Below are positions 1 to 8,382 of a stretch of DNA of 64,000 bases, piece by piece. The DNA is from JACCTH01 sp963761985 (GTDB lineage: Bacteria > Actinomycetota > Acidimicrobiia > Spongiisociales > ZC4RG35): positions 138,870-202,869 of the forward strand of contig CAVXIT010000012.1 of the NCBI GenBank assembly GCA_963761985.1. Reading direction: 5' to 3'. A model generated the notes under the pieces. The model saw only the letters and a list, made by a program, of their open reading frames with translations, ran no database searches and was not told the origin of the DNA. A program made the position numbers and the translations under genes. The first letter of the stretch is position 1, and every line of letters begins with the position of its first letter.

Positions 1-80
1 TCGTCGCTCTAGTGGCGATGTCGACCGCGCTCTTCGCCATCGCCTATGTCGCTTTTATGCGCCAAGAAGTCCGCGCTTAG
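1..80 (+). CDS. C-terminal end of an unidentified membrane protein (partial)
   Basis: The frame that starts at base 3 stays open to a TAG at 78-80 and encodes the last 25 residues of a protein that begins before the window. These residues are a hydrophobic run (LVAMSTALFAIAYVAF) followed by a short charged tail (MRQEVRA). This looks like a final transmembrane helix with a cytoplasmic tail. Nothing more specific can be said. The gene is co-directional with metY, which starts 182 nt downstream. Confidence 0.5.
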   Translation, partial: VALVAMSTALFAIAYVAFMRQEVRA

Positions 81-129
81 ACTGCCGGCTTCGTGGCTCT
101 TCGACTCTCTGGATCCAGGTGTTGTCGGC

Positions 130-189
130 GCTCTCGGGTGGTAGATCCGGGCGCCCTTCGCTCGTAGCACACCGCCACCACCCGAGAGC
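130..189 (+). other. Long perfect stem in the leader before metY
   Basis: Bases 130-142 (GCTCTCGGGTGGT) pair perfectly with 177-189, giving a 13-bp stem that encloses 34 nt. A second small hairpin (GGTG-CTTT-CACC) lies at 209-220, and a possible -10 box TAAGGT at 232-237. No T-run follows the stem, so it is not a standard terminator of the upstream gene. I could not match the conserved cores of SAM-I, SAM-II, SAM-IV or SAH riboswitches. It may be an unclassified leader element or an operator; the role is unknown. Confidence 0.4.
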
Positions 190-262
190 TATAACCCCCG
201 CTACCGCGGTGCTTTCACCTAAGTCGATCCATAAGGTCGATCTAATCCCAAAGGAAGAACTA

Positions 263-1561
263 ATGAGCAATTACCGCTTCGAGACCTTGCAGGTCCACGC
301 CGGGCAAAACCCGGCCCCGGGCACCAACGCCCGGGCCGTGCCGATCTACCAGACCACTAGCTACACGTTCAACGACGCCGATCACGCGGCCCGCCTCTTT
401 GGGCTGCAGGAGTTCGGGAATATCTACACCCGAATCATGAACCCGACGACCGATGTTTTCGAACAGCGTGTCGCCGCGCTGGAAGGAGGGGTTGCGGCAG
501 TAGCGACTTCCTCAGGACAGGCGGCCCAGCTTCTCGCGTTTACCACACTGCTCGAAGCCGGCGACCATTTCGTTTCGACGTCATATCTCTATGGCGGCAC
601 CTACAACCAGTTCAAGGTTGCCTTCCCGCGGCTCGGCTTCGATGTGTCATTCGTTGACGGCGACGACCCGGCCGACTTCGAAAAGGCGATCACGGACAAG
701 ACCAAGGCGCTCTTTGTCGAGACCATCGGCAATCCCAAGTACAACATCCCCGACTTCGAAGCCCTAGCGGAGATCGCGCACAAGCATGGGATCCCGCTCG
801 TTGTCGACAACACCTTCGGGGCGGCCGGCTATTGGTCGCGACCGATCGACTTCGGGGCCGACATCATCGTGGAATCCGCTACGAAGTGGATCGGAGGACA
901 CGGGACCTCGATTGGCGGGATCATCGTCGACTCGGGCAACTTCGACTGGCGCAACGGCAAGTTCCCGATCTTCACTCGGCCGGCGCCGGGATACCACGGC
1001 CTCGTCTTCACCGACGTGTTCAACTCCGATTCACAATTCGGCAACATTGGGTTCGCCATTCGCGCCCGGGTCGAAGGTCTGCGCGACCTGGGGGCCGCGC
1101 TGTCGCCGTTCAACAGCTTCCTCTTCCTGCAAGGACTGGAGACGCTTTCGCTGCGAGTCACCCGTCATGGCGAAAACGCGTTGGCGCTGGCGAAGTGGCT
1201 CGAGAATCATGAGCAGGTGACCTGGGTGAGCTATCCGGGTCTCGAGTCTCATCCCTATCACGCCGCGGCGAAGAAGTACCTGCGCAATGGCTTCGGCGGG
1301 GTGCTCTCTTTCGGAATCGCTGGCGGGTATGAGGCCGGCAAGCGGTTCATCGACCACACGCAGCTACTCAGCCATCTCGCCAACGTCGGCGATGCCAAGT
1401 CGCTCGTGATTCATCCTGCGTCGACCACACATCAGCAGCTCGATGAAGGCGAACAGCTCACCACCGGCGTAACCCCCGATCTGGTCAGAATCTCGGCGGG
1501 AATCGAGCACATCGATGACATCAAAGAAGACCTCGACCAGGCGCTCGCCGCAGTGGCCTGA
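263..1561 (+). CDS. metY: O-acetylhomoserine sulfhydrylase (MetY)
   Basis: 432 aa. A PLP-dependent enzyme of the Cys/Met metabolism family that makes homocysteine (or methionine) from O-acetylhomoserine and sulfide (or methanethiol) in the cytoplasm. The N-terminal motif FETLQVHAGQ and the long length typical of the MetY subgroup identify it. The PLP lysine is K208 in SATKWIGGHG. The ATG at 263 is chosen because AAGGAAG lies just upstream at 251-257; the longer frame from 119 would add 48 non-homologous residues. metX follows after 3 nt, so the two form an operon for direct sulfhydrylation. The leader holds a 13-bp stem. Confidence 0.93.
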   Translation: MSNYRFETLQVHAGQNPAPGTNARAVPIYQTTSYTFNDADHAARLFGLQEFGNIYTRIMNPTTDVFEQRVAALEGGVAAVATSSGQAAQLLAFTTLLEAGDHFVSTSYLYGGTYNQFKVAFPRLGFDVSFVDGDDPADFEKAITDKTKALFVETIGNPKYNIPDFEALAEIAHKHGIPLVVDNTFGAAGYWSRPIDFGADIIVESATKWIGGHGTSIGGIIVDSGNFDWRNGKFPIFTRPAPGYHGLVFTDVFNSDSQFGNIGFAIRARVEGLRDLGAALSPFNSFLFLQGLETLSLRVTRHGENALALAKWLENHEQVTWVSYPGLESHPYHAAAKKYLRNGFGGVLSFGIAGGYEAGKRFIDHTQLLSHLANVGDAKSLVIHPASTTHQQLDEGEQLTTGVTPDLVRISAGIEHIDDIKEDLDQALAAVA

Positions 1562-1564
1562 CCG

Positions 1565-2698
1565 ATGACAGGGCGACACCCGGGGACGGGTTCTCGCTCG
1601 AAGACCGAGTTCTTCGAGCTGCCCGCACCTTTCCGGATGCGGAGCGGTGACCTCCTGCCCCGGGTGCGCCTCGCCTACGAGCTCTACGGAGAAATCAACC
1701 CCGCCCGCGACAACCTCATCCTCCTTTTCCATGCGTTAACCGGGAGCCAGCACGCGGCCGGCTTCACCGAGTCGGTTGACGGAGTGGAGCGTTGGTCGGA
1801 AGAGAACCAGACCGGGTGGTGGGAAGGCTTCGTGGGCCCGGGGCTGGCTGTCGACACCGATCGGTTCGCAGTCCTCTGCGTCAACTACCTCGGTGGTTGC
1901 TACGGCAGCACCGGCCCGCCGTCAATCGACGACGAAACCGGTCAGCGTTACGGCCCCGAGTTTCCGCCGTTGGCTCTGGCTGACATTGTCGACAGTCAGC
2001 TATTTCTCCTCGATCACCTCGGCGTTGAGAAGGTCAAGGCAGTAGCGGGCGCCTCGGTTGGGGCTTTGCTGAGCCTGTCACTCGCCGCTCGCCATCCGGG
2101 CAGGGTCGACACGGTTATCTCGCTCGCCGGCGGGCTCGGGGCGACCACGCTTCATCGAATGCTCAACTTCGAGCAGAAGCTGGCCATTTTCAACGACCCG
2201 AATTTTCGCGGCGGCGACTACTACGAAACCGAGTTCCCCGCCGCGGGACTCGCCCTGGCACGGATCATCAGTCACAAGGCCTTCGTCTCCATCGAAGCCA
2301 TTCAGACAAGGGCACGGCAGGAGATCGTCGACCATCCCTACGTGAGCCATCCGGTGGAGTCTTATTTCTGGCACCAGGGGGGGAAACTCGTCGTGCGCTT
2401 CGACCCCAACAGTTACATTCGCATCATCGACTCCTGGTCTAATTACGACCTGCTCACCGATACCGGCTCCGCAAACTATCAAGAGGCGCTGGCGGCCTGC
2501 CGGAACCAGAACTGGCACGTCTTCACGATCGACACCGACCTCTGTTTCTATCCCGACGAACAAGGACAGCTAGTGCTCCAGCTCACCGAGGCCGGCGTTC
2601 CGGTCGAGTGGCATCGGGTGCATTCCGCCAAAGGTCACGATGCCTTTCTGACCGAACCTCAGCTCTTCGAAACGGCGATCAAAGCCGCGCTCAGCTAG
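1565..2698 (+). CDS. metX: Homoserine O-acetyltransferase (MetX)
   Basis: 377 aa, usual length for the family. An alpha/beta-hydrolase-fold acyltransferase that activates homoserine with acetyl-CoA to supply MetY. The nucleophile elbow is GASVG with S164; the acid is probably D325 in DTDLCF and the base H358 in KGHDAFL. The ATG is 3 nt after the metY stop, so translation is likely coupled. Some MetX homologues use succinyl-CoA; I cannot separate the two from sequence, but the metY partner favours acetylation. Confidence 0.92.
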   Translation: MTGRHPGTGSRSKTEFFELPAPFRMRSGDLLPRVRLAYELYGEINPARDNLILLFHALTGSQHAAGFTESVDGVERWSEENQTGWWEGFVGPGLAVDTDRFAVLCVNYLGGCYGSTGPPSIDDETGQRYGPEFPPLALADIVDSQLFLLDHLGVEKVKAVAGASVGALLSLSLAARHPGRVDTVISLAGGLGATTLHRMLNFEQKLAIFNDPNFRGGDYYETEFPAAGLALARIISHKAFVSIEAIQTRARQEIVDHPYVSHPVESYFWHQGGKLVVRFDPNSYIRIIDSWSNYDLLTDTGSANYQEALAACRNQNWHVFTIDTDLCFYPDEQGQLVLQLTEAGVPVEWHRVHSAKGHDAFLTEPQLFETAIKAALS

Positions 2699-2721
2699 CG
2701 ACCGTCGAGAGGAGCCGGGCG

Positions 2722-3894
2722 TCATCCCTTGCCGGCGTAAAACGACGGGATGCCGGTGATCGCTTGGCCAAGGATCAACGTGTGGATCTCGTTGGTCCCC
2801 TCGTAGGTGAGGACAGTTTCGAGATTCGCCATATGACGCATTACCGGATACTCGAGCGTGATGCCGTTGGCGCCGAGGACCGAACGGGCAGTGCGCGCCA
2901 CATCGAGGGCATTCCGCACATTGTCGAGCTTGCCAAAGCTCACCTGTTCAGGACTCAACCGCCCTTCATCCTTGAGCCGACCGAGATGGAGCGCGAGCAA
3001 TGTGCCTCGATTGACCACCACCATCATCTCGACCAGCTTCTGCTGCGTGAGCTGGAAGTTGGCGATCGGGGTTCCGAACTGCTGCCGCGTTTTGGCGTAC
3101 TCGAGTGCGGACTCGTAGCAGGCACGCGCTGCGCCCATCACTCCCCAGAGGATCCCGAAACGCGCTTCGCTCAAACAAGAGAGCGGACCTCGCATCGATG
3201 AGACCCCGGGAAGAACGAAGTCGTCCGGTATGCGCACGTCCTCGAGCACGAGCTCGGACGTGATGGATGCCCGCAACGAGGCCTTGTGATGAATGAGGTT
3301 CGCTTTGAAACCGGCACTCTCGGTGGGAACGATGAACCCTCTGATGCCACCGTCGGTGCGAGCCCAAATGATGGCAATGTCAGCAACGTTGCCATTCGTG
3401 ATCCACATCTTGGTTCCATTGAGCACCCAGTCGGATCCGTCGCGGCGCGCATTGGTCCGCATCGAGCCGGGGTCGGATCCCGAGTCAGGTTCGGTCAGCC
3501 CGAAACAACCGATGACGTCGCCCGCCGCCATCTGGGGAAGCCACTGCTGCTTCTGCTCCTCGGAACCGAATTTCCAGATCGGAAACATCGCCAGCGAACC
3601 CTGCACCGAAACGAAGCTCCTCGTCCCCGAATCGCCTGCTTCGAGCTCGAGACAAGCAAGTCCGTACGCGACAGCGCTGGTCCCCGCACACCCATAGCCC
3701 TCGAGGTGCATCCCGAGCAGACCCATCGCCCCCATCTCCTTGGACAGCTCGTGCGGGAAGGTGCCTTGCTCCCACCACTCGGCCACCTCGGGGATGATCC
3801 GATCTTCGGTGAAGCTCCGAACCGTCTCACGCAAAAGCTTCTCCTCGTTGGAGAGGAGCGAATCGATGTCGAGGAAATCGGTAGCGGAGGCCAT
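2722..3894 (-). CDS. gcdH: Glutaryl-CoA dehydrogenase-like acyl-CoA dehydrogenase
   Basis: 390 aa. A flavin-dependent acyl-CoA dehydrogenase. The whole protein matches the glutaryl-CoA dehydrogenase subgroup: SVQGSLAMFPI, GCFGLTEPDSGSDPGSM, LNGTKMWITNG, and TYEGTNEIH with the catalytic base E365. The reaction would be oxidation and decarboxylation of glutaryl-CoA to crotonyl-CoA in lysine/tryptophan or aromatic catabolism, passing electrons to ETF. It is convergent with metX. A TAGTCT box 7 nt before the ATG suggests a leaderless transcript. General acyl-CoA dehydrogenase function is certain; the exact substrate is inferred. Confidence 0.88.
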   Translation of the reverse strand: MASATDFLDIDSLLSNEEKLLRETVRSFTEDRIIPEVAEWWEQGTFPHELSKEMGAMGLLGMHLEGYGCAGTSAVAYGLACLELEAGDSGTRSFVSVQGSLAMFPIWKFGSEEQKQQWLPQMAAGDVIGCFGLTEPDSGSDPGSMRTNARRDGSDWVLNGTKMWITNGNVADIAIIWARTDGGIRGFIVPTESAGFKANLIHHKASLRASITSELVLEDVRIPDDFVLPGVSSMRGPLSCLSEARFGILWGVMGAARACYESALEYAKTRQQFGTPIANFQLTQQKLVEMMVVVNRGTLLALHLGRLKDEGRLSPEQVSFGKLDNVRNALDVARTARSVLGANGITLEYPVMRHMANLETVLTYEGTNEIHTLILGQAITGIPSFYAGKG

Positions 3895-3901
3895 TGCGGC
3901 C

Positions 3902-3907
3902 AGACTA
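3902..3907 (-). promoter_or_regulatory. Candidate -10 box (TAGTCT) of gcdH
   Basis: TAGTCT on the minus strand ends 7 nt before the gcdH ATG, leaving no room for a Shine-Dalgarno. It fits the actinobacterial TANNNT -10 of a leaderless transcript. No clear -35 is visible. Confidence 0.45.
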
Positions 3908-3946
3908 GGGGTCAGAGATCAGTGGTCGGATGAGAGCCGGCGAGGG

Positions 3947-4153
3947 CTACTTGTTGTAGTCCTTCTTGGGCCGCGACAAGTCACCGGCCTTGCGTTGCAG
4001 TTCGATGAGCTCGACCAGGTTCTCTTTGGCGGTCTTGACTCCGGCCTTCTTGATCGTCTTCGTTTGGCCCGAAGCTTTCAGATCCTCTTCGACGATATTG
4101 GCGGGATCTCCATGATCCTCGTACGGCAGCTTGCACCCACACGTGTAACACAT
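3947..4153 (-). CDS. Small conserved protein with CxxCxC N-terminus
   Basis: 68 aa. It begins MCYTCGCKLPYEDHGDP, with three cysteines in the first seven residues, followed by a charged, lysine-rich helical region. The cysteine cluster suggests metal binding or a redox site, but no function is established. I recall similar very small proteins from other actinobacteria, without an assigned role. It sits 18 nt after the stop of the frameshifted gene at 4172-4937 and 52 nt before gcdH, all on the same strand. A TATGTT box 6 nt before the ATG suggests its own leaderless start. Confidence 0.7.
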   Translation of the reverse strand: MCYTCGCKLPYEDHGDPANIVEEDLKASGQTKTIKKAGVKTAKENLVELIELQRKAGDLSRPKKDYNK

Positions 4154-4159
4154 AGCCAG

Positions 4160-4165
4160 AACATA
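4160..4165 (-). promoter_or_regulatory. Candidate -10 box (TATGTT) of the CxxCxC protein gene
   Basis: TATGTT on the minus strand lies 6 nt before the ATG at 4153, inside the 18-nt spacer after the upstream gene. It matches TANNNT at leaderless spacing. Confidence 0.4.
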
Positions 4166-4171
4166 CCCGGT

Positions 4172-4937
4172 CTAGTTCGAGAACGATACGGCGAAGGCGT
4201 TGGCCCAGCGGTTCATGAGCTCGCCATAAAAACGGCCCGCCTCTTCCAGGTTGCCGGCGGAGAGCGCTTCGATCGACGCCCAGACGTCAGCGACGGATTC
4301 ATCGATCACAAGCACCGATGGTTCGAACATTTCGGCGACACCGCCGTAGTCGAGCTCAAGCATTGCTTCGGCTGGGAACTCGGCCAGCCAGAGGCCAAGA
4401 CTGTTGACCTCAGCGACGAGATTGTCGGGCAGGCCGGCGGAGATCATCACTTCGGCGGCACGGTTGACACGGTCGAGGCCTTTGGCGAGACCGGTTCGAT
4501 ATTGAATGCACGCGTAGCGGCCGCCGTCGGTGAAGATCCGCTCATCGGGCGCAAACGGAACCAGCCATCTGATGGGAACGTGCCACGCCGAGGTGAGAAT
4601 ATGCGAGCGGATGTCGGGCTCGGTGGCGCGCAAGCGGCGGAGTTCCCTTTCCGCTTGCCGAGCAACATCTTCGGGAACTATCACAGCTCTACCGAATACT
4701 TCAAGATGGTTGAAGAGTGCCAGCACACCTTCGAGCATGCGCAAATGCGGGCGCCGCGGACAGACGTAACGACCGCCGCGCCAATCGGTGATCCAGGCGT
4801 CCTCGACCATCGACTCGCCGATGAACCCGTAGGGCTCCCACCTCCGGGGTCGACGCGGTGTCGACAAGCGAGTGAGCTTCCCACGACCGGATCTGATCTT
4901 CGGGCAGATAGACGCGCAGATAAGAGGACTTGATCAC
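4172..4937 (-). CDS. Conserved actinobacterial protein, frameshifted near its N-terminus
   Basis: The open frame 4172-4867 encodes 231 aa, but its first residues look artificial. A different frame beginning at GTG 4937 gives a sensible N-terminus (IKSSYLRVYLPEDQIRSWE), and the two join if one extra base is assumed between about 4840 and 4870. The joined product is about 255 aa. The body contains VCPRRPHLRMLEGVLALF, SAWHVPIRWL and a conserved acidic C-terminal segment (ADVWASIEALSAGNLEEAG). I recognise the pattern as a conserved hypothetical family of actinobacteria without known function. TAGGAT lies 8 nt before the GTG. The indel is more likely an assembly error than decay, since the rest of the frame is intact. 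Confidence 0.65.
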
Positions 4938-4945
4938 CGAAAGTC

Positions 4946-4951
4946 ATCCTA
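4946..4951 (-). promoter_or_regulatory. Candidate -10 box (TAGGAT) of the 4172-4937 gene
   Basis: TAGGAT on the minus strand ends 8 nt before GTG 4937. It supports GTG 4937 as the true start and a leaderless transcript. Confidence 0.45.
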
Positions 4952-5086
4952 AGGGAAGGTGTTCGCGGCCCAAGGGAGAGTTAGACTCGCTCACCAAAGG
5001 AGTAGCGCGGCATCGCCAGTTCCGCAATAGTTCTCCCAAGTGCCCAGTGATTCTCAAGTGATTGCGCACTGGAGGCCCAGCCGGTA

Positions 5087-7114
5087 ATGGATTGGATGCG
5101 ACGCGAGCTTCACCACGCCGACCTCGGTCTGAGCGATGCCGACCTGCGCGAGATGTATCGCTTCATGCTGCTCGCCCGGCGGGTCGATGACCGGATGTTC
5201 GCGCTGAACCGTCAGGGTCGGGCGCCGTTCGTCGTCGGTTCATCAGGGCACGAGGCGATTCAGGTGGCTTCGGCGATGGCCCTCGACCGCGAGAAGGACT
5301 GGGTGCTCCCCTATTACCGCGACATGGGTGTGGCACTGGCGTGGGGGCTTTCGCTGCTTGACATCTTCGGCGCCGTCTTTGCTCGCGGCGACGATTCGTT
5401 CTCCGGTGGCCGCCAGCTCCCCAACCACTGGTCGAGTGTCGAGAAGCGAGTTTTCACTCAATCGTCTTGCATCGGCACCCAATACCCGCATGCGGTGGGA
5501 ATCGCCAAGGCGCTGCAGATCAAAGGCGACGATGCGGTAGTCGCGGTCTATGGCGGCGAAGGCTCCACCTCCGAGGGCGACTGGCACGAAGCAGTCAACT
5601 TTGCCGGCATCCATGAACTGCCCGTCGTTTTCATCACCGAGAACAACCGCTATGCGATCTCGGTCCCGAGCAACGACGAAGTGGCCGGCTCGGTTCACGG
5701 TCGCGCGGTCGGCTACGGGATCAAAGGACATTTGATCGACGGCAACGACCCTCTCGTCGTCTATCGCACGGTCAAAGAAGCGGTCGAACGCGCCCGGCAA
5801 GGTGAAGGGCCGAGCCTGATCGAGGCTGAGACTTACCGCTACTACGCCCACACCTCCGACGATGACGACCGGCTTTATCGAAGTCGGGAAGAAGTTGAAG
5901 AGTGGAGGCGTCACGATCCGGTGGTGACGCTGAGGCAATACCTGATTGAAGAACGCCTGCTGACGGAGACAGAAGAAGAATCGATCGCCAATGAGGTGTT
6001 GGCGACCGTCGCGGCCGCAGTCGAGCAAGCCGAAGCTGGAAACCGGCCGGACGATCCTTTCAGCCATGTTTACGCCAACCCGATCGAGCTGGCTCCGGCA
6101 GCGCTTTACCCCGAACCGGCGGTGGTCGGCCCCGAGGTGAACCTGATTACCGGGATCAACCGGGCGATTGCCGATGTCATGGCTGCGCATCCCGAAACTG
6201 TTGTGTTCGGCGAAGACGTGAGTGGCGCCAAGGGTGGGGTGTTCAAGGCCACCCAGGGAATCTCGGATCGCTTCGGCGAGGATCGCTGCTTCAACACTCC
6301 AATCTCGGAATCGTTGATCGTGGGCCTTGCCATCGGGATGGGAGCAACTGACCTGCGCCCGCTCGCGGAGATTCAATTTGCCGACTACATCCACCCCGCC
6401 TTCGATCAAATCGTGTCAGAGGCATCTCGAATCTCCTATCGCTCCAAGGGGGCCTGGACTTGTCCGATCGTGATCCGGGTGCCATTCGGTGGCGGCATCC
6501 ATGGCGCTCTTTATCACTCGCAATCGATCGAGACGTACTACGCCCACGTCCCCGGCCTCAAGGTTCTCGTTCCATCAACCCCGGCCGACTTCAAGGGCTT
6601 GCTGGCTTCGGCCGCCGAGGATCCCGACCCCGTCCTGATCCTCGAACCGAAGAAGCTTTACCGACTGGGTAAAGGGCCTTACCCCGAAGGGGACTACAAA
6701 GTGCCGATCGGTCGGGCAGCGATCCGGCGCAACGGAACCGACATCACAATCCTCACCTATGGAGCCATGGCTCACTTCACGATGGAAGCCGTAGGTCCGC
6801 TCGCGGAACTCGGGGTGTCGGCCGAAGTGATCGACCTCCGCAGTCTGCGCCCGCTCGACTGGCCGACGATCGAGGCATCCGTGCGCAAGACCAGCCGCGT
6901 CTTGATCGTGCACGAAGCCAACGAGTTCCTCGGCTATGGCGCGGAGCTTGCCGCCCAGATTGCCGACAAGACCTTTGAATGGCTCGATGGCCCTGTCCGC
7001 CGTTACGCACTGGGCGAGTTGCCCGCCATGCCTTACGCGTCGGAACTCGAAGACATGGTCTACCCCAATCCCGAGGGGATCATCCGCCATGCCCTGGAGC
7101 TCGCTAAGTACTAG
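5087..7114 (+). CDS. 2-oxoacid dehydrogenase E1, alpha and beta subunits fused
   Basis: 675 aa. Thiamine-diphosphate-dependent E1 of a branched-chain 2-oxoacid (or related) dehydrogenase complex. Residues 1 to about 345 are the alpha subunit, with GSSGHEAIQV and the ThDP motif GGEGSTSEGDWHEAVNF...TENN. Residues from about 350 are the beta subunit (INRAIADVMAAHPETVVFGEDV, FNTPISES, PLAEIQFADY). Alpha and beta are usually separate genes, so this is a fusion. No E2 or E3 gene is nearby. GGAGG at 5071-5075 precedes the ATG at 5087 by 11 nt; the ATG at 5096 is an alternative. Branched-chain specificity is inferred from overall similarity. Confidence 0.85.
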   Translation: MDWMRRELHHADLGLSDADLREMYRFMLLARRVDDRMFALNRQGRAPFVVGSSGHEAIQVASAMALDREKDWVLPYYRDMGVALAWGLSLLDIFGAVFARGDDSFSGGRQLPNHWSSVEKRVFTQSSCIGTQYPHAVGIAKALQIKGDDAVVAVYGGEGSTSEGDWHEAVNFAGIHELPVVFITENNRYAISVPSNDEVAGSVHGRAVGYGIKGHLIDGNDPLVVYRTVKEAVERARQGEGPSLIEAETYRYYAHTSDDDDRLYRSREEVEEWRRHDPVVTLRQYLIEERLLTETEEESIANEVLATVAAAVEQAEAGNRPDDPFSHVYANPIELAPAALYPEPAVVGPEVNLITGINRAIADVMAAHPETVVFGEDVSGAKGGVFKATQGISDRFGEDRCFNTPISESLIVGLAIGMGATDLRPLAEIQFADYIHPAFDQIVSEASRISYRSKGAWTCPIVIRVPFGGGIHGALYHSQSIETYYAHVPGLKVLVPSTPADFKGLLASAAEDPDPVLILEPKKLYRLGKGPYPEGDYKVPIGRAAIRRNGTDITILTYGAMAHFTMEAVGPLAELGVSAEVIDLRSLRPLDWPTIEASVRKTSRVLIVHEANEFLGYGAELAAQIADKTFEWLDGPVRRYALGELPAMPYASELEDMVYPNPEGIIRHALELAKY

Positions 7115-7160
7115 GTGTGTCGCGTATTGGATCAATCGGGCTTGAATCCGGGTTGAGCAA

Positions 7161-8375
7161 GTGAACAAGAACCGGTCACCCGTGAAGAATCCCGCCGCGA
7201 AAAAATCTGGCGGCGTCGAAGTCCTCGAACTGGATCGCTCCTCGGACAAGCAGGATCAGCAACCTCGGGGAACCCGACAGCTTTTGGTGTTGCTCGGACT
7301 GGCTGCGCTGATTGTGCTCGGGCTCTTCTTGCTCCCCGATCCGATCGCGCAGCCGACCGACCTTGACGACACCTTGCCGGCACCGGTAGCCGCAACGACG
7401 ATCCCTGATCGGGATCGAGTCTCCGTCGGGGTCATCGGGCGCGACACATTCGCCGTGCAATTCGAGCCGAGCCTCGACGGGTATCGCATCCTCGCCGGAC
7501 CCGCATACAACAGCGGTGCCTGGTGGATGATCGGTCAGGCCGAACAGCCAGCGATTCTGACTTCCATTGACGGCATGGAATGGACCTTCGTTGCCAATTT
7601 CCCAACCGACGAAGGCCGCTTTGTCGAGGTACATGACCTGATCTCGAGCGGGGATGCATTGATTGCGGTCGGGCCGGAAGGAAGTCGTGACGTCTCCGGA
7701 CGATTCCCCGAGCAAATGGAGGTCTGGCGCTCGCCCGATGGGCTCACATGGATCCCCGAAGTTGTCGCCCCCGGCTTGGGGTTCACAAATTCCCGGGTTG
7801 TAGCCAACGGACACAACCTTGTCGTCACGGCGAGCGACACTATTGGGCACGACCGGCTCTATCACTCGTCCTCATTCACTATCTGGGAAGAAATCTCGAT
7901 CACCTTCTCGACCGACGAGGGAATTCTGCTGGCTCCCGAAGGAGGTCTGATGTTGAGCACTGCAGAAGGAGCGGTCCTCACGTCAGCCTTTGGCGTGAAC
8001 TGGAGCCGGACCCAGGCGATCGATCGTGGCTTCTATTCGCAGTGGAGAGACCGAGTCGTCGGCACTTACACGCAGGGCGGTCAGCCCTTGATGCGAGTGA
8101 TGGATGAAGACGACGTCGAGCTCACCGAACTTCCGCAGGCCTTGAACGGCTGCCGGATTCACGGAGGTCTGACCGGTTTGCTGGCGATCTGTCCGAACGC
8201 AAGTGGTAACGCGTTCAACCTCTTCCTGAGCGAAGACGGGTTGACCTGGATCCGGTCGCAGTCGGCGATTTTTACCGACGAGCTGATCTATGAGGGTGAC
8301 ACCGATCGCGGCTTCTTCGTTTCTGCCGCCGGGATCGACGGAACTCTTCTTGTGGCCCGGGCGAGTTTTCCCTAA
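7161..8375 (+). CDS. Membrane-anchored beta-propeller-like protein
   Basis: 404 aa with a GTG start. It has a charged cytoplasmic N-terminus of about 35 residues, one transmembrane helix (about 36-54, LLVLLGLAALIVLGLFLL), then a large extracytoplasmic domain. That domain contains spaced sequences of the type S-x-DG-x-x-W (SIDGMEWTF, SPDGLTWIP, SEDGLTWIR), typical of BNR/sialidase-like propeller blades. No catalytic residues for a glycosidase are evident. It starts 46 nt after the E1 gene and converges with the amidase gene 7 nt away. Function unknown; probably an envelope protein facing outward. Confidence 0.7.
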   Translation: MNKNRSPVKNPAAKKSGGVEVLELDRSSDKQDQQPRGTRQLLVLLGLAALIVLGLFLLPDPIAQPTDLDDTLPAPVAATTIPDRDRVSVGVIGRDTFAVQFEPSLDGYRILAGPAYNSGAWWMIGQAEQPAILTSIDGMEWTFVANFPTDEGRFVEVHDLISSGDALIAVGPEGSRDVSGRFPEQMEVWRSPDGLTWIPEVVAPGLGFTNSRVVANGHNLVVTASDTIGHDRLYHSSSFTIWEEISITFSTDEGILLAPEGGLMLSTAEGAVLTSAFGVNWSRTQAIDRGFYSQWRDRVVGTYTQGGQPLMRVMDEDDVELTELPQALNGCRIHGGLTGLLAICPNASGNAFNLFLSEDGLTWIRSQSAIFTDELIYEGDTDRGFFVSAAGIDGTLLVARASFP

Positions 8376-8382
8376 ATCCTCC

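Noticed and set aside
81..262. A classical SAM riboswitch before metY.
   Set aside because: The conserved core sequences could not be found; only an unclassified stem remains.
119..262. A 48-residue N-terminal extension of MetY.
   Set aside because: It crosses the leader stem and is not like the family; ATG 263 has a good ribosome-binding site.
3740..4933. A 397-codon plus-strand frame opposite gcdH and its neighbours.
   Set aside because: Spans three minus-strand genes with recognisable products; composition is that of a shadow frame.
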